The translations under genes were made by a program, and so were the position numbers. Below the pieces are notes generated by a model. The model searched no databases, had not been told where the DNA came from, and was given only the letters and a program-made list of their open reading frames with translations. DNA of 14,732 nucleotides, from assembly GCA_023416315.1 (NCBI GenBank), contig JAEZIA010000220.1:1-14732 (forward strand). The letters run 5' to 3'. This document shows, one piece after another, positions 1 to 10,355 of this stretch (within the stretch, counting starts at the first letter, position 1; each line of letters begins with the position of its first letter). Source of the DNA: Actinomycetes bacterium. GTDB taxonomy: Bacteria > Actinomycetota > Actinomycetes > Mycobacteriales > Mycobacteriaceae.

Positions 1-258
1 CGCTACCCCGAGGGCATTCTGCTCGAGCGCTCCGGCGCGACACCGATCTGGATCCCGCAGGACGCGATCACCGACATCCGCACCGAGCGCGGACTGGCCG
101 GAAGGGTCATCCCGGGCGGCCGGAACAAGACCGAGTCGCCGGACGGGATTCTGGCGATCCGGTGGCGGCTGCCCTCAGGCACCGAGATTGATACGGGCTT
201 TCGCGGCGACGACCGCCGCGACTACGCCCGGTGGACGACAACAGGAGAAGCAGCGTGA
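1..258 (+). CDS. PH-like domain protein, 3' part (Rv1382-like), pyrimidine operon
   Basis: The reading frame is open from the first base and ends at TGA 256-258, giving the last 85 residues of a protein whose start lies outside the window. The visible part starts RYPEGILLERSG and contains IWIPQDAITDIRTERGLAG, then a beta-rich stretch (GILAIRWRLPSGTEIDTGFR) and a charged tail. In mycobacteria the gene between pyrC and carA encodes a small membrane-anchored protein with a PH-like domain (Rv1382 in M. tuberculosis, annotated as an export or membrane protein). Position and sequence style fit that family. No membrane segment is visible here; it would be in the missing N-terminus. The stop codon overlaps the carA start by four bases (GTGA), which suggests translational coupling. 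The molecular role is unknown and nothing in the visible part shows enzymatic activity. Confidence 0.8.
   Translation, partial: RYPEGILLERSGATPIWIPQDAITDIRTERGLAGRVIPGGRNKTESPDGILAIRWRLPSGTEIDTGFRGDDRRDYARWTTTGEAA
243..248 (+). promoter_or_regulatory. Ribosome binding site of carA
   Basis: AGGAGA lies six bases before GTG 255. This decides the carA start: an in-frame GTG at 231 would put the Shine-Dalgarno sequence inside the coding region, and the protein from 255 (VTPKAHLVLEDGR) lines up with known mycobacterial CarA N-termini. Confidence 0.8.
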
Positions 259-1376
259 CACCAAAAGCCCATCTGGTGTTGGAGGACGGGCGCGTCTACA
301 CCGGCACCGAGTTCGGCGCGGTCGGGCAGACGCTCGGCGAGGCGGTGTTCTCCACCGGGATGTCCGGATATCAGGAGACCCTGACCGACCCCAGCTATCA
401 CCGGCAGATCGTGGTGGCCACCGCACCGCAGATCGGCAACACCGGCTGGAACCACGAGGATGCCGAAAGCCGGGGCGACAAGATCTGGGTGGCGGGCTAC
501 GTGGTGCGGGATCCGTCGCCACGCGCCTCGAACTGGCGGGCGAGCGGAACCCTGGACGACGAGCTCAAACGTCAGGGCATCGTCGGAATCGCCGGTGTCG
601 ACACCCGCGCGGTGGTGCGCCACCTGCGCACCCAGGGTTCGATGAAGGCCGGGGTGTTCTCCGGTCCGGCGCTGGCGCACCCCGACGAACTGCTCAACCG
701 GGTGCGTAACCAGCCGTCGATGCTGGGCGCCGACCTGGCCGGCCAGGTCTCCACCGACGCCGTGTACACCGTGGATTCCGAAGGGCCGCAACGCTTCACG
801 GTCGCCGCGATCGACCTTGGGATCAAGACCAACACGCCGCGTAACTTCGCCAAGCGTGGCATCACCACCCACGTGCTGCCCGCCGAAGCGACGTTCTCCC
901 AGATCGCCGACTTGCGGCCAGACGGGGTGTTTCTGTCCAACGGCCCCGGTGACCCGGCCACCGCCGACCACATCGTCGGGGTGACGCGAGAGGTACTCGG
1001 CGCCGGAATCCCGCTGTTCGGCATCTGCTTCGGCAACCAGATCCTCGGCCGGGCGCTGGGGCGCTCCACCTACAAGATGGTGTTCGGGCACCGCGGCATC
1101 AACGTGCCGGTGATCGACCACCAGACCGGCAACGTCGCGATCACCGCGCAGAACCACGGTTTCGCGCTGGAAGGAGAGCGGGGCGAGGTTTTCAATACCG
1201 ACTTCGGCCCCGCCATGGTCAGCCACACCTGCGCCAACGACGGTGTCGTCGAGGGCATCAAACTCGTTGACGGGCGCGCGTTTTCGGTGCAGTACCACCC
1301 GGAGGCCGCGGCCGGACCACATGACGCGAACTACCTGTTCGACCAATTCATCGACCTGATGGCGGGGGAGAAGTAG
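255..1376 (+). CDS. carA: Carbamoyl-phosphate synthase small (glutaminase) subunit
   Basis: CarA hydrolyses glutamine and channels ammonia to CarB for carbamoyl phosphate synthesis, feeding pyrimidine and arginine pathways in the cytoplasm. From GTG 255 the protein has 373 residues, a normal length. The N-terminal CPSase small-chain domain carries VFSTGMSGYQETLTDPSY and APQIGNTG. The C-terminal class I glutamine amidotransferase domain has the nucleophile Cys258 in FGICFGNQ, and His348 and Glu350 in QYHPEAAAGPHD, so the catalytic triad is complete. SNGPGDPA at the oxyanion region is also intact. The start was chosen by the Shine-Dalgarno sequence at 243-248. The gene overlaps the upstream PH-like gene by four bases, and its TAG stop directly abuts the carB ATG, so the two subunits are probably made in a coupled manner. 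The identification is firm. Confidence 0.97.
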   Translation: MTPKAHLVLEDGRVYTGTEFGAVGQTLGEAVFSTGMSGYQETLTDPSYHRQIVVATAPQIGNTGWNHEDAESRGDKIWVAGYVVRDPSPRASNWRASGTLDDELKRQGIVGIAGVDTRAVVRHLRTQGSMKAGVFSGPALAHPDELLNRVRNQPSMLGADLAGQVSTDAVYTVDSEGPQRFTVAAIDLGIKTNTPRNFAKRGITTHVLPAEATFSQIADLRPDGVFLSNGPGDPATADHIVGVTREVLGAGIPLFGICFGNQILGRALGRSTYKMVFGHRGINVPVIDHQTGNVAITAQNHGFALEGERGEVFNTDFGPAMVSHTCANDGVVEGIKLVDGRAFSVQYHPEAAAGPHDANYLFDQFIDLMAGEK

Positions 1377-4710
<3,334 letters not shown>

Positions 4711-4718
<8 letters not shown>

Positions 4719-5526
4719 GAGCTTCGGCACGCGCCTGGCCGCCGCGATCGCCGCACGCGGCCCGCTCTGCCCGGGCATCGACCCGCACCCGGAACTGTTG
4801 CGCGCGTGGAACCTTCCGGTCAGCGCCGACGGCCTGGCCCGGTTCAGCGAAATCTGCGTGCAGGCCTACGCCGGCTTCGCGATCGTCAAACCGCAGGTGG
4901 CGTTCTTCGAGGCGTACGGCGCCGCGGGATTCGCGGTGCTGGAGACGACGATGGCCGCATTGCGGGAGGCCGGCGTGCTGGTGCTCGCCGACGCCAAGCG
5001 CGGCGATATCGGGTCGACGATGGCCGCCTACGCCCAGGCGTGGGCCGGCACCGGGCCGTTGGCGGCCGACGCCGTCACCGCGTCGCCGTATCTCGGTTTC
5101 GGCTCGCTGCAACCACTTCTGGAGCTGGCGGCGGCCAACGGTCGCGGCGTCTTCGTGCTGGCCGCGACATCGAACCCGGAAGGCGCCTCGGTGCAGCGTG
5201 CGCTGACCGGGGACCGCACCGTCGCGCAGACCATCGTCGACGCCACCGCCGAAGTGAACCGGCTACAGCAGCCGGGATCGGTCGGCGTCGTCGTCGGCGC
5301 CACCCTGGACGTGGTGCCGGATCTGAGCGAGCTGGGCGGTCCGGTGCTGGTGCCCGGGGTCGGCGCCCAGGGCGGGCGTCCCGAGGCGCTCGGCGGTCTC
5401 GGCGGGGCCCGCCCAGGCCAGCTACTGCCTGCGGTGTCGCGTGAGGTGCTGCGCGCTGGCCCGGACGTCACCGCCGTGCGCGCAGCGGCGGAGCGGCTCC
5501 GCGACCAGGTCGCCTACCTGGCCTAG
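4711..5526 (+). CDS. pyrF: Orotidine 5'-phosphate decarboxylase, type 2
   Basis: PyrF decarboxylates OMP to UMP, the last step of de novo pyrimidine synthesis. The 271-residue product has the actinobacterial type 2 layout: GIDPHPELL near the N-terminus, VKPQVAFFE, and the catalytic segment VLADAKRGDIGSTMAAYA with the active-site Lys96. TASPYLGFGSLQPLLELA, VLAATSNPEG and the phosphate-binding VPGVGAQGGRPEALGGLGG follow. It closely resembles M. tuberculosis Rv1385 as recalled. ATG 4711 lies inside carB, in a different frame, with an eight-base overlap. There is no strong Shine-Dalgarno sequence right before it (an AGGAA lies about 20 bases upstream), so expression probably depends on coupling to carB. 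It is the last gene of the pyr operon here; the next gene is convergent, only eight bases away, with no obvious terminator hairpin between them. Confidence 0.97.
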
Positions 5527-5534
5527 CGACCGCG

Positions 5535-5948
5535 CTACAGCGGGATCCACACCCCGAACAGCCAGAACCCCCACGCCCGGTAGCCCGGGTCGAACACCGG
5601 CGTCACCCAGTGCCCGCCGTAGTTGAACGGCTGGTGGTCCCAGCGACCCTGGTCGATCCCACGCCAGCCGAGGTCCCGGGGCGGCAAGCCGGGCCGCCAG
5701 CCGCGGTCATCGCGCCATTGCGGCCCGCCAGGCCCGCGACCAGGGCCCCCGCGCCAGTCGGCCGGGTCAGCGTCGCGGCGATCGGCCGCCGGCCCGCCAG
5801 GGCCACGCTCACCGGGCCCCTGGCAGCCGCCGAACTCGCATTGGCCCGGACCGCGGCCGGGGTCGGCCTGGGCAGGCGCGGCCCCCATCGTCAGTCCCGC
5901 GATCGTGATGCCGACGGCGACTGCGGCGATTCGGTGTGAGATGGACAT
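5535..5948 (-). CDS. Small secreted Gly/Pro/Arg/Trp-rich protein, function unknown
   Basis: From ATG 5948 the product has 137 residues. An N-terminal signal peptide is clear: MSISHR, a hydrophobic stretch (residues 7-22) and APAQA followed by Asp29, a typical signal peptidase I site. The mature part is low in complexity, with many GPG/GGP units, charged RD/DR pairs and two close cysteines (Cys37 and Cys42 in CEFGGC). Nine tryptophans are spread from residue 65 to 134, ending in an aromatic tail YRAWGFWLFGVWIPL. AAGGGA at 5955-5960, six bases upstream, supports this start; a longer reading frame to 5996 would put it inside the gene and hide the signal peptide. I do not recognise a named domain. 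Similar small secreted proteins occur in mycobacteria, but no function can be given. It is convergent with pyrF and divergent from mihF. Confidence 0.8.
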   Translation of the reverse strand: MSISHRIAAVAVGITIAGLTMGAAPAQADPGRGPGQCEFGGCQGPGERGPGGPAADRRDADPADWRGGPGRGPGGPQWRDDRGWRPGLPPRDLGWRGIDQGRWDHQPFNYGGHWVTPVFDPGYRAWGFWLFGVWIPL

Positions 5949-5990
5949 GGCACGTCCCTTCGAGGTTCGAAACATCTGCGGTGAACACCC

Positions 5991-6071
5991 CGACATCGGC
6001 CACGTTAGGAAGCCTGGCTATGCAAAATCTAGCGGCCAGCTGTGTGTGCGATAAGTGCTCGGCCGATGTCG
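5991..6071. repeat. Perfect 11-base inverted repeat, 59-base spacer
   Basis: CGACATCGGCC at 5991-6001 is exactly the reverse complement of GGCCGATGTCG at 6061-6071. The arms flank the AT-richer segment that most likely holds the minus-strand promoter of the secreted-protein gene. Its role is unknown; a pair of protein-binding half sites or a stem in a transcript are both possible. Confidence 0.6.
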
Positions 6072-6250
6072 CTTCGACACGCCCGACACGCCGTGACCTG
6101 CCTGTGAGGTGAAATTTGGCCCCCTTCGGCGGCCGCGGCGTCGCATCCGGTCGCCGGTGGCCCAGGAGGTGAGGGCAAACACGCTGGTAGAGCGGTGTTT
6201 CGTGGCCGTGGCGGTGACTTTCGGGCGTAGCGGGCAGCACGGCAGACCGC

Positions 6251-6272
6251 TGTCGGGACAGCTGTCCGGACA
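6251..6272. promoter_or_regulatory. Operator-like nested palindrome upstream of mihF
   Basis: The site reads TGTCGGGAC, AGCT, GTCCGGACA: 10 of 11 base pairs are symmetric. It can also be read as two tandem 10-base palindromes (TGTCGGGACA and TGTCCGGACA) two bases apart. The centre GGGAC-N4-GTCC resembles the core of a DosR/DevR box, but the usual A/T-rich middle is absent. It lies about 150 bases before mihF. Confidence 0.5.
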
Positions 6273-6419
6273 TCGTGTTCTTGGGCCATATCCTGCGGCT
6301 TTGCACCGGTAATCAGGGGGTGGGGTTAGATTTCGTCAGAGAGCGTGGGTACGGTCGCTGTCGCTGGCTGAAGTACCCGGCCCAGGCAAAACAATGATGG
6401 TGATGAGACGGAGGAACCC

Positions 6420-6737
6420 GTGGCCCTTCCCCAGTTGACCGACGAGCAGCGCGCAGCCGCGTTGGAGAAGGCTGCAGCCGCGCGTCGCGCACGAGCCGAG
6501 CTCAAGGATCGGCTCAAGCGTGGTGGCACCAACCTCAAGCAGGTGCTCAAGGACGCCGAGACCGACGAGGTCCTCGGCAAGATGAAGGTTTCGGCGCTTC
6601 TCGAGGCCCTGCCCAAGGTGGGCAAGGTCAAGGCGCAGGAAATCATGACCGAGCTGGAGATCGCCCCGACGCGCCGCCTGCGTGGCCTCGGCGACCGGCA
6701 GCGCAAGGCACTGCTGGAGAAGTTCGACTTCTCCTAA
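6420..6737 (+). CDS. mihF: Mycobacterial integration host factor (mIHF)
   Basis: This is a small basic nucleoid-associated protein that binds DNA, supports phage L5-type integration and acts as an essential chromosome organiser and regulator in mycobacteria. The 105-residue product (MALPQLTDEQRAAALEKAAA) matches the M. smegmatis/M. tuberculosis protein almost residue for residue as I recall it. A long charged N-terminal helix (about residues 8-40) is followed by a helix-two-turns-helix DNA-binding fold with LPKVGKVKAQEIMTELEI and RRLRGLGDRQRKALLEKF. GGAGGA at 6410-6415 stands five bases or less from GTG 6420, fixing the start. gmk follows after eight bases, so the two are co-transcribed. The leader upstream is long and rich in palindromes, which hints at regulated expression. 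Confidence 0.97.
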   Translation: MALPQLTDEQRAAALEKAAAARRARAELKDRLKRGGTNLKQVLKDAETDEVLGKMKVSALLEALPKVGKVKAQEIMTELEIAPTRRLRGLGDRQRKALLEKFDFS

Positions 6738-6745
6738 GGGAGTCG

Positions 6746-7360
6746 GTGAACGCCGGCGGAGGGCCGGACAGCGCGGGCATCACGCCCGCCCACCGCGGCC
6801 ATGGCCGAGTGGTGGTGCTGTCCGGGCCATCTGCGGTAGGTAAGTCGACCGTCGTCCGCCGCCTGCGCGAGCAGTTGCCCGACCTGCATTTCAGCGTGTC
6901 GGCCACCACCCGGGCCCCGCGCCCGGGTGAGGTGGACGGCGTCGACTACCACTTCGTCACGCCCGAGCAATTCCAGCAGTTGATCGATCGCGGTGAACTG
7001 CTCGAATGGGCGGAAATCCACGGCGGCCTGCACCGTTCCGGCACGCTGGCCGCGCCGGTGGCCGAGGCCGCGGCGGCCGGTCACCCGGTTCTGATCGAGG
7101 TCGACCTGGCCGGCGCCGAAGCCGTCAAACGGGCGATGCCCGAGGTCGTGACGGTGTTCCTGGCACCGCCCAGCTGGGCGGCGCTGGAACAACGGTTGGC
7201 CGGTCGAGGCACCGAAACGCCCGAGCAAGTAGCCCGCCGCCTCGCCACCGCCCGTGCCGAGTTGGCAGCTCAGGACCGATTCGACGTCGTCGTCGTCAAC
7301 AGTCAATTGGAGTCGGCGTGCGCGGAATTGGTATCCTTGCTGGTGGCCAGCGAAGACTAA
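6746..7360 (+). CDS. gmk: Guanylate kinase
   Basis: Guanylate kinase phosphorylates GMP (and dGMP) to GDP with ATP, linking purine synthesis to GTP pools. The 204-residue product has the P-loop GPSAVGKST (residues 27-35), the GMP-binding segment SATTRAPRPGEVDGVDYHFVT, ELLEWAEIHG, and LIEVDLAGAEAVKRAMPEVVTVFLAPPSW. The lid region RLAGRGTETPEQVARRLATA is also present. The start GTG 6746 has AAGGGAG only three bases upstream, partly made by the mihF stop region, and the residues before the P-loop (VNAGGGPDSAGIT) are of the variable kind usual in mycobacterial Gmk. It follows mihF at eight bases and precedes rpoZ by 81 bases. Identification is firm; the exact start is a little less certain. Confidence 0.96.
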   Translation: MNAGGGPDSAGITPAHRGHGRVVVLSGPSAVGKSTVVRRLREQLPDLHFSVSATTRAPRPGEVDGVDYHFVTPEQFQQLIDRGELLEWAEIHGGLHRSGTLAAPVAEAAAAGHPVLIEVDLAGAEAVKRAMPEVVTVFLAPPSWAALEQRLAGRGTETPEQVARRLATARAELAAQDRFDVVVVNSQLESACAELVSLLVASED

Positions 7361-7441
7361 ACGCTTTGAAGCCGGCGTGAGACGTCGAGAACCTCGCCTC
7401 ACACCCCGAATCGACACACATCCGCCAGGAAGAAGTTCTAC

Positions 7442-7744
7442 GTGACGCAAGCCAGCACGGATCACTACGATCCGGCCCCGGGTGCCGCAACCGCCTATGA
7501 CACACCGTTGGGCATCACCAACCCGCCCATCGATGAGTTGCTGGACCGGGTGTCGAGCAAGTACGCGCTGGTGATCTACGCGGCCAAGCGCGCCCGCCAG
7601 ATCAACGACTACTACAACCAGCTCGGCGACGGCATCCTCGAATACGTCGGCCCGCTCGTCGAGCCCGGCCTGCAGGAGAAGCCGCTGTCGATCTCGATGC
7701 GCGAGATCCACGGCGACCTGCTCGAGCACACCGAAGGCGAGTAG
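7442..7744 (+). CDS. rpoZ: RNA polymerase omega subunit
   Basis: Omega stabilises and helps assemble the beta' subunit in RNA polymerase. The 100-residue product has a variable N-terminus (about 26 residues) and then the highly conserved actinobacterial core YDTPLGITNPPIDELL, SSKYALVIYAAKRARQIN and YVGPLVEPGLQEKPLSI, ending in LLEHTEGE. AGGAAGAAG around 7428-7436 lies near GTG 7442. The 81-base gap after gmk has only an imperfect GTGAG/CTCAC hairpin, so read-through from gmk is likely. Next comes coaBC after 22 bases. The order gmk-rpoZ-coaBC is widely conserved in bacteria and supports the call. Confidence 0.97.
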   Translation: MTQASTDHYDPAPGAATAYDTPLGITNPPIDELLDRVSSKYALVIYAAKRARQINDYYNQLGDGILEYVGPLVEPGLQEKPLSISMREIHGDLLEHTEGE

Positions 7745-7766
7745 CCCCGCAGACCCGGGCCAGTTG

Positions 7767-9011
7767 ATGAACCGCAAGCGGATCATCGTCGGTGTCGCTG
7801 GCGGCATCGCGGCGTACAAGGCGTGTTCGGTCATCCGCCAGCTGTCCGAAGCCGGTCACGACGTCCGCGTCATCCCCACCGAGTCGGCGCTGCGGTTCGT
7901 TGGCGCCGCGACGTTCGAGGCGCTGTCCGGGCATCCGGTGCGCACCGGGGTCTTCGAGGACGTCGATGAGGTCCCGCATGTGCGGCTCGGCCAGGAAGCC
8001 GATCTCGTCGTCGTCGCACCGGCCACCGCCGACCTGCTGGCCCGCGCCGTCGCCGGTCGCGCCGACGACCTGCTGACCGCGACGCTGCTGACCGCCCGCT
8101 GTCCGGTGCTGTTCGCGCCGGCCATGCACACCGAGATGTGGTTGCACCCGGCCACCGTGGACAACGTGACGATCCTGCGTAACCGCGGAGCCGTCGTCCT
8201 CGAACCGGCGTCCGGGCGGCTCACCGGCGCCGATACCGGTCCCGGGCGGCTACCCGAACCGGAAGAGATCACCACCTTCGCCGAGTTGCTGCTGGACCGC
8301 TCCGACGCGATGCCCTACGACCTGAGCGGCGTCAAGCTGCTGGTGAGCGCGGGTGGCACCCGTGAGGCGATCGACCCGGTCCGATTCATCGGCAACCGCA
8401 GCTCCGGCAAGCAGGGCTACGCGGTGGCCAGAGTCGCCGCCCAGCGTGGCGCCGACGTCACCCTGATCGCCGGCAACACCGCCGGGCTCGCCGACCCGGC
8501 GGGCGTGCACGTTCTGCACATCACGTCGGCCGAGCAGTTACACGAGGCGGTCACCAAGCACGCCCCGGACGCCCACGTGCTGGTCATGGCGGCCGCCGTC
8601 GCCGACTTCCGGCCCGCGCACGTCGCCAGCAGCAAGATCAAGAAGAAGCCCGATGTCACCGAGGGGCCGACGATCGAGCTGGTGCGGACCGACGATGTGC
8701 TCGCCGGGGCGGTGCGGCAGCGCACCGACGGGCAGCTGCCGAACATGCGGGCGATCGTCGGATTCGCGGCCGAGACCGGCGACGCGAACGGTGACGTGCT
8801 GTTCCACGCCCGCGCCAAGCTGGCTCGGAAGGGCTGCGATCTGCTCGTCGTCAACGCGGTCGGCGAAGGCCGGGCGTTCGAGGTCGACAACAACGACGGA
8901 TGGTTGCTGGGCGCCGACGGCACCGAATCCGCGCTGGAACACGGGTCGAAGACATTGATGGCAAGTCGTATCGTGGACGCGATCGCCACGCTCCTACGGC
9001 GCGAGGCCTAG
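7767..9011 (+). CDS. coaBC: Bifunctional phosphopantothenoylcysteine decarboxylase / synthetase
   Basis: This enzyme makes two steps of coenzyme A synthesis: CoaB joins cysteine to 4'-phosphopantothenate (CTP-dependent), and CoaC decarboxylates the product with FMN. The protein has 414 residues from ATG 7767. The N-terminal CoaC flavoprotein domain has IIVGVAGGIAAYKA, His71 in the conserved VPHVRLGQEADL, VVVAPATADLLA and the substrate motif PAMHTEMW (often PAMN in other bacteria). The CoaB half begins near LSGVKLLVSAGGTRE and carries DPVRFIGNRSSGKQG, VMAAAVADF, SKIKKKPD and GFAAETGD. A TTG just before (7764) is an alternative start that adds one residue. It resembles M. tuberculosis Dfp (Rv1391) closely. 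It is the last of the tight mihF-gmk-rpoZ-coaBC group; a 132-base gap separates it from metK. Confidence 0.97.
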   Translation: MNRKRIIVGVAGGIAAYKACSVIRQLSEAGHDVRVIPTESALRFVGAATFEALSGHPVRTGVFEDVDEVPHVRLGQEADLVVVAPATADLLARAVAGRADDLLTATLLTARCPVLFAPAMHTEMWLHPATVDNVTILRNRGAVVLEPASGRLTGADTGPGRLPEPEEITTFAELLLDRSDAMPYDLSGVKLLVSAGGTREAIDPVRFIGNRSSGKQGYAVARVAAQRGADVTLIAGNTAGLADPAGVHVLHITSAEQLHEAVTKHAPDAHVLVMAAAVADFRPAHVASSKIKKKPDVTEGPTIELVRTDDVLAGAVRQRTDGQLPNMRAIVGFAAETGDANGDVLFHARAKLARKGCDLLVVNAVGEGRAFEVDNNDGWLLGADGTESALEHGSKTLMASRIVDAIATLLRREA

Positions 9012-9047
9012 CGGCAATTAGAAGAAATGTGCGCAGAACGCTTGCGT

Positions 9048-9062
9048 GGGACGTACCGTCCC
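9048..9062. terminator. GC hairpin after coaBC / before metK (terminator or operator)
   Basis: GGGACG and CGTCCC are perfect inverted arms around a three-base TAC. On the plus strand the arms are followed by a loosely T-rich stretch (GGTTTGGTCTGT), so a weak intrinsic terminator for the coaBC transcript is possible. It also sits directly upstream of the best metK -35 candidate, so a regulator site is an equal alternative. Confidence 0.35.
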
Positions 9063-9064
9063 GG

Positions 9065-9092
9065 TTTGGTCTGTCAAGGGCGACGATAAGAT
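9065..9092 (+). promoter_or_regulatory. Candidate sigma-A type promoter of metK
   Basis: TTTGGT (9065-9070) and TAAGAT (9087-9092) are separated by 16 bases. TAAGAT fits the mycobacterial TANNNT -10 pattern; the -35 is poor, as is common in mycobacteria. A start site near 9099 would leave a leader of about 45 bases. No known SAM riboswitch fold was recognised in the gap. Confidence 0.35.
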
Positions 9093-9143
9093 TCGCCGAG
9101 CTAATTGGTATCGGAACATGCTTCCGCGGAAGGGAATGACACT

Positions 9144-10352
9144 GTGAGCGCAGGTCGGCTGTTTACCAGCGAGTCGGTCACCGAGGGACACCCCGACAAG
9201 ATCTGTGACGCCATCAGCGATTCGATCCTCGACTCGCTGCTCGCTGCGGACCCGAAGTCTCGCGTCGCGGTGGAGACCGCCGTCACCACCGGCCAGGTGC
9301 ACGTCATCGGTGAGGTGACGACCTCGGCCAAGGAGGCGTTCGCCGACATCAACCAGACCGTGCGCGACCGCATCCTGGAGATCGGCTACGACTCGTCGGA
9401 CAAGGGCTTCGACGGCGAGACCGCCGGCGTCAACATCGGTATCGGTCGCCAGTCGCCCGATATCGCCCAGGGTGTCGATACCGCTCACGAAACCCGCGTC
9501 GAGGGTGCGGGCGACCCGCTGGACCTGCAGGGCGCCGGCGACCAGGGCCTGATGTTCGGCTACGCCATCAAGGACACCCCGGAGCTGATGCCGCTGCCGA
9601 TCGCGCTCGCGCACCGGCTGGCCCGCCGGCTCACCGAGGTGCGCAAGAGCGGCGTGCTGGACTACCTGCGCCCGGACGGCAAGACCCAGGTCACGGTGCA
9701 GTACGACGGCACCACCCCGGTGCGCCTGGACACCGTCGTGCTGTCCACCCAGCACGCCGCGGGCATCGACCTGGAGGGCACGTTGACCCCGGACATCCGG
9801 GAGAAGGTCGTCAACACCGTGCTGGCCGACCTCAACCACGACACCATGGACACCTCCGACTTCCGGCTGCTGGTCAACCCGACCGGCAAATTCGTGCTCG
9901 GCGGACCGATGGGCGACGCCGGTCTGACCGGCCGCAAGATCATCGTCGACACCTACGGCGGCTGGGCCCGCCACGGCGGCGGCGCGTTCTCCGGCAAGGA
10001 CCCCTCAAAGGTGGACCGCTCGGCCGCATACGCCATGCGGTGGGTGGCCAAGAACGTGGTGGCGGCCGGGCTCGCCGAGCGGGTCGAGGTGCAGGTCGCC
10101 TACGCGATCGGCAAGGCGGCCCCGGTCGGGCTGTTCGTCGAGACCTTCGGCTCCGAGACCGTCGACCCGGCCCGCATCGAGAAGGCCATCACGGCGGTGT
10201 TCGACCTGCGGCCCGGCGCGATCGTCCGCGATCTGGACCTGCTGCGCCCGATCTACGCGCCGACCGCCGCGTACGGCCACTTCGGCCGCACCGACGTCGA
10301 TCTGCCGTGGGAGCGCCTGGACAAGGTCGACGACCTGAAGAACTCGGTCTAG
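9144..10352 (+). CDS. metK: S-adenosylmethionine synthetase (methionine adenosyltransferase)
   Basis: MetK makes S-adenosylmethionine from methionine and ATP, the cell's methyl donor. The 402-residue product begins VSAGRLFTSESVTEGHPDKICD; GHPDK contains the catalytic His16 and metal-binding Asp18. Signature 1 GAGDQGLMFGYA, the segment VNPTGKFVLGGPMGDAGLTGRKIIVDTYGG, and signature 2 GGGAFSGKDPSKVDRS are all intact, as is the C-terminal VEVQVAYAIGKAAPVGLFVETFG. GGAAGGGA at 9128-9135, eight bases from GTG 9144, sets the start; a TTG at 9105 in the same frame has no such support. The gene likely has its own promoter in the gap after coaBC. It is convergent with the dehydrogenase gene, with three bases between their stop codons. 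Confidence 0.98.
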   Translation: MSAGRLFTSESVTEGHPDKICDAISDSILDSLLAADPKSRVAVETAVTTGQVHVIGEVTTSAKEAFADINQTVRDRILEIGYDSSDKGFDGETAGVNIGIGRQSPDIAQGVDTAHETRVEGAGDPLDLQGAGDQGLMFGYAIKDTPELMPLPIALAHRLARRLTEVRKSGVLDYLRPDGKTQVTVQYDGTTPVRLDTVVLSTQHAAGIDLEGTLTPDIREKVVNTVLADLNHDTMDTSDFRLLVNPTGKFVLGGPMGDAGLTGRKIIVDTYGGWARHGGGAFSGKDPSKVDRSAAYAMRWVAKNVVAAGLAERVEVQVAYAIGKAAPVGLFVETFGSETVDPARIEKAITAVFDLRPGAIVRDLDLLRPIYAPTAAYGHFGRTDVDLPWERLDKVDDLKNSV

Positions 10353-10355
10353 GGC

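Larger units (their letters stand above)
5949..6419. promoter_or_regulatory. 471-base divergent intergenic region between secreted-protein gene and mihF
   Basis: No credible gene is seen here; open frames on either strand lack family resemblance and good start contexts. The region must carry promoters in both directions. Visible structures are TTCGA/TCGAA at 5959-5971 near the secreted-gene start, an 11-base perfect inverted repeat (5991-6001 with 6061-6071), TGTCG-CTT-CGACA at 6067-6079, and a strong palindrome at 6251-6272. TANNNT-type -10 candidates for mihF are TATCCT (6289-6294) and TAGATT (6327-6332), neither with a convincing -35. TAACGT on the minus strand, near 6004-6009, is a candidate -10 for the secreted-protein gene. 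The long leader of mihF (about 90-130 bases if those -10 elements are right) leaves room for post-transcriptional control. Confidence 0.5.

Noticed and set aside
5959..5971. TTCGA-GGT-TCGAA near the secreted-protein start, considered as a LexA SOS box
   Set aside because: The mycobacterial SOS box needs TCGAAC and GTTCGA four bases apart; only one half is present here.
6109..6312. 67-residue plus-strand open frame in the mihF leader region
   Set aside because: No ribosome binding site of note, no family resemblance, and Arg/Pro-rich composition expected of random GC-rich frames; it also spans the palindrome at 6251-6272.
7377..7402. Imperfect GTGAG/CTCAC hairpin between gmk and rpoZ
   Set aside because: Only five plus three paired bases with an uneven internal loop and no T-run; too weak to call a terminator.
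9012..9143. SAM-type riboswitch in front of metK
   Set aside because: The gap is only 132 bases and shows no conserved riboswitch core that I recognise; actinobacterial SAM riboswitches usually precede other methionine genes.
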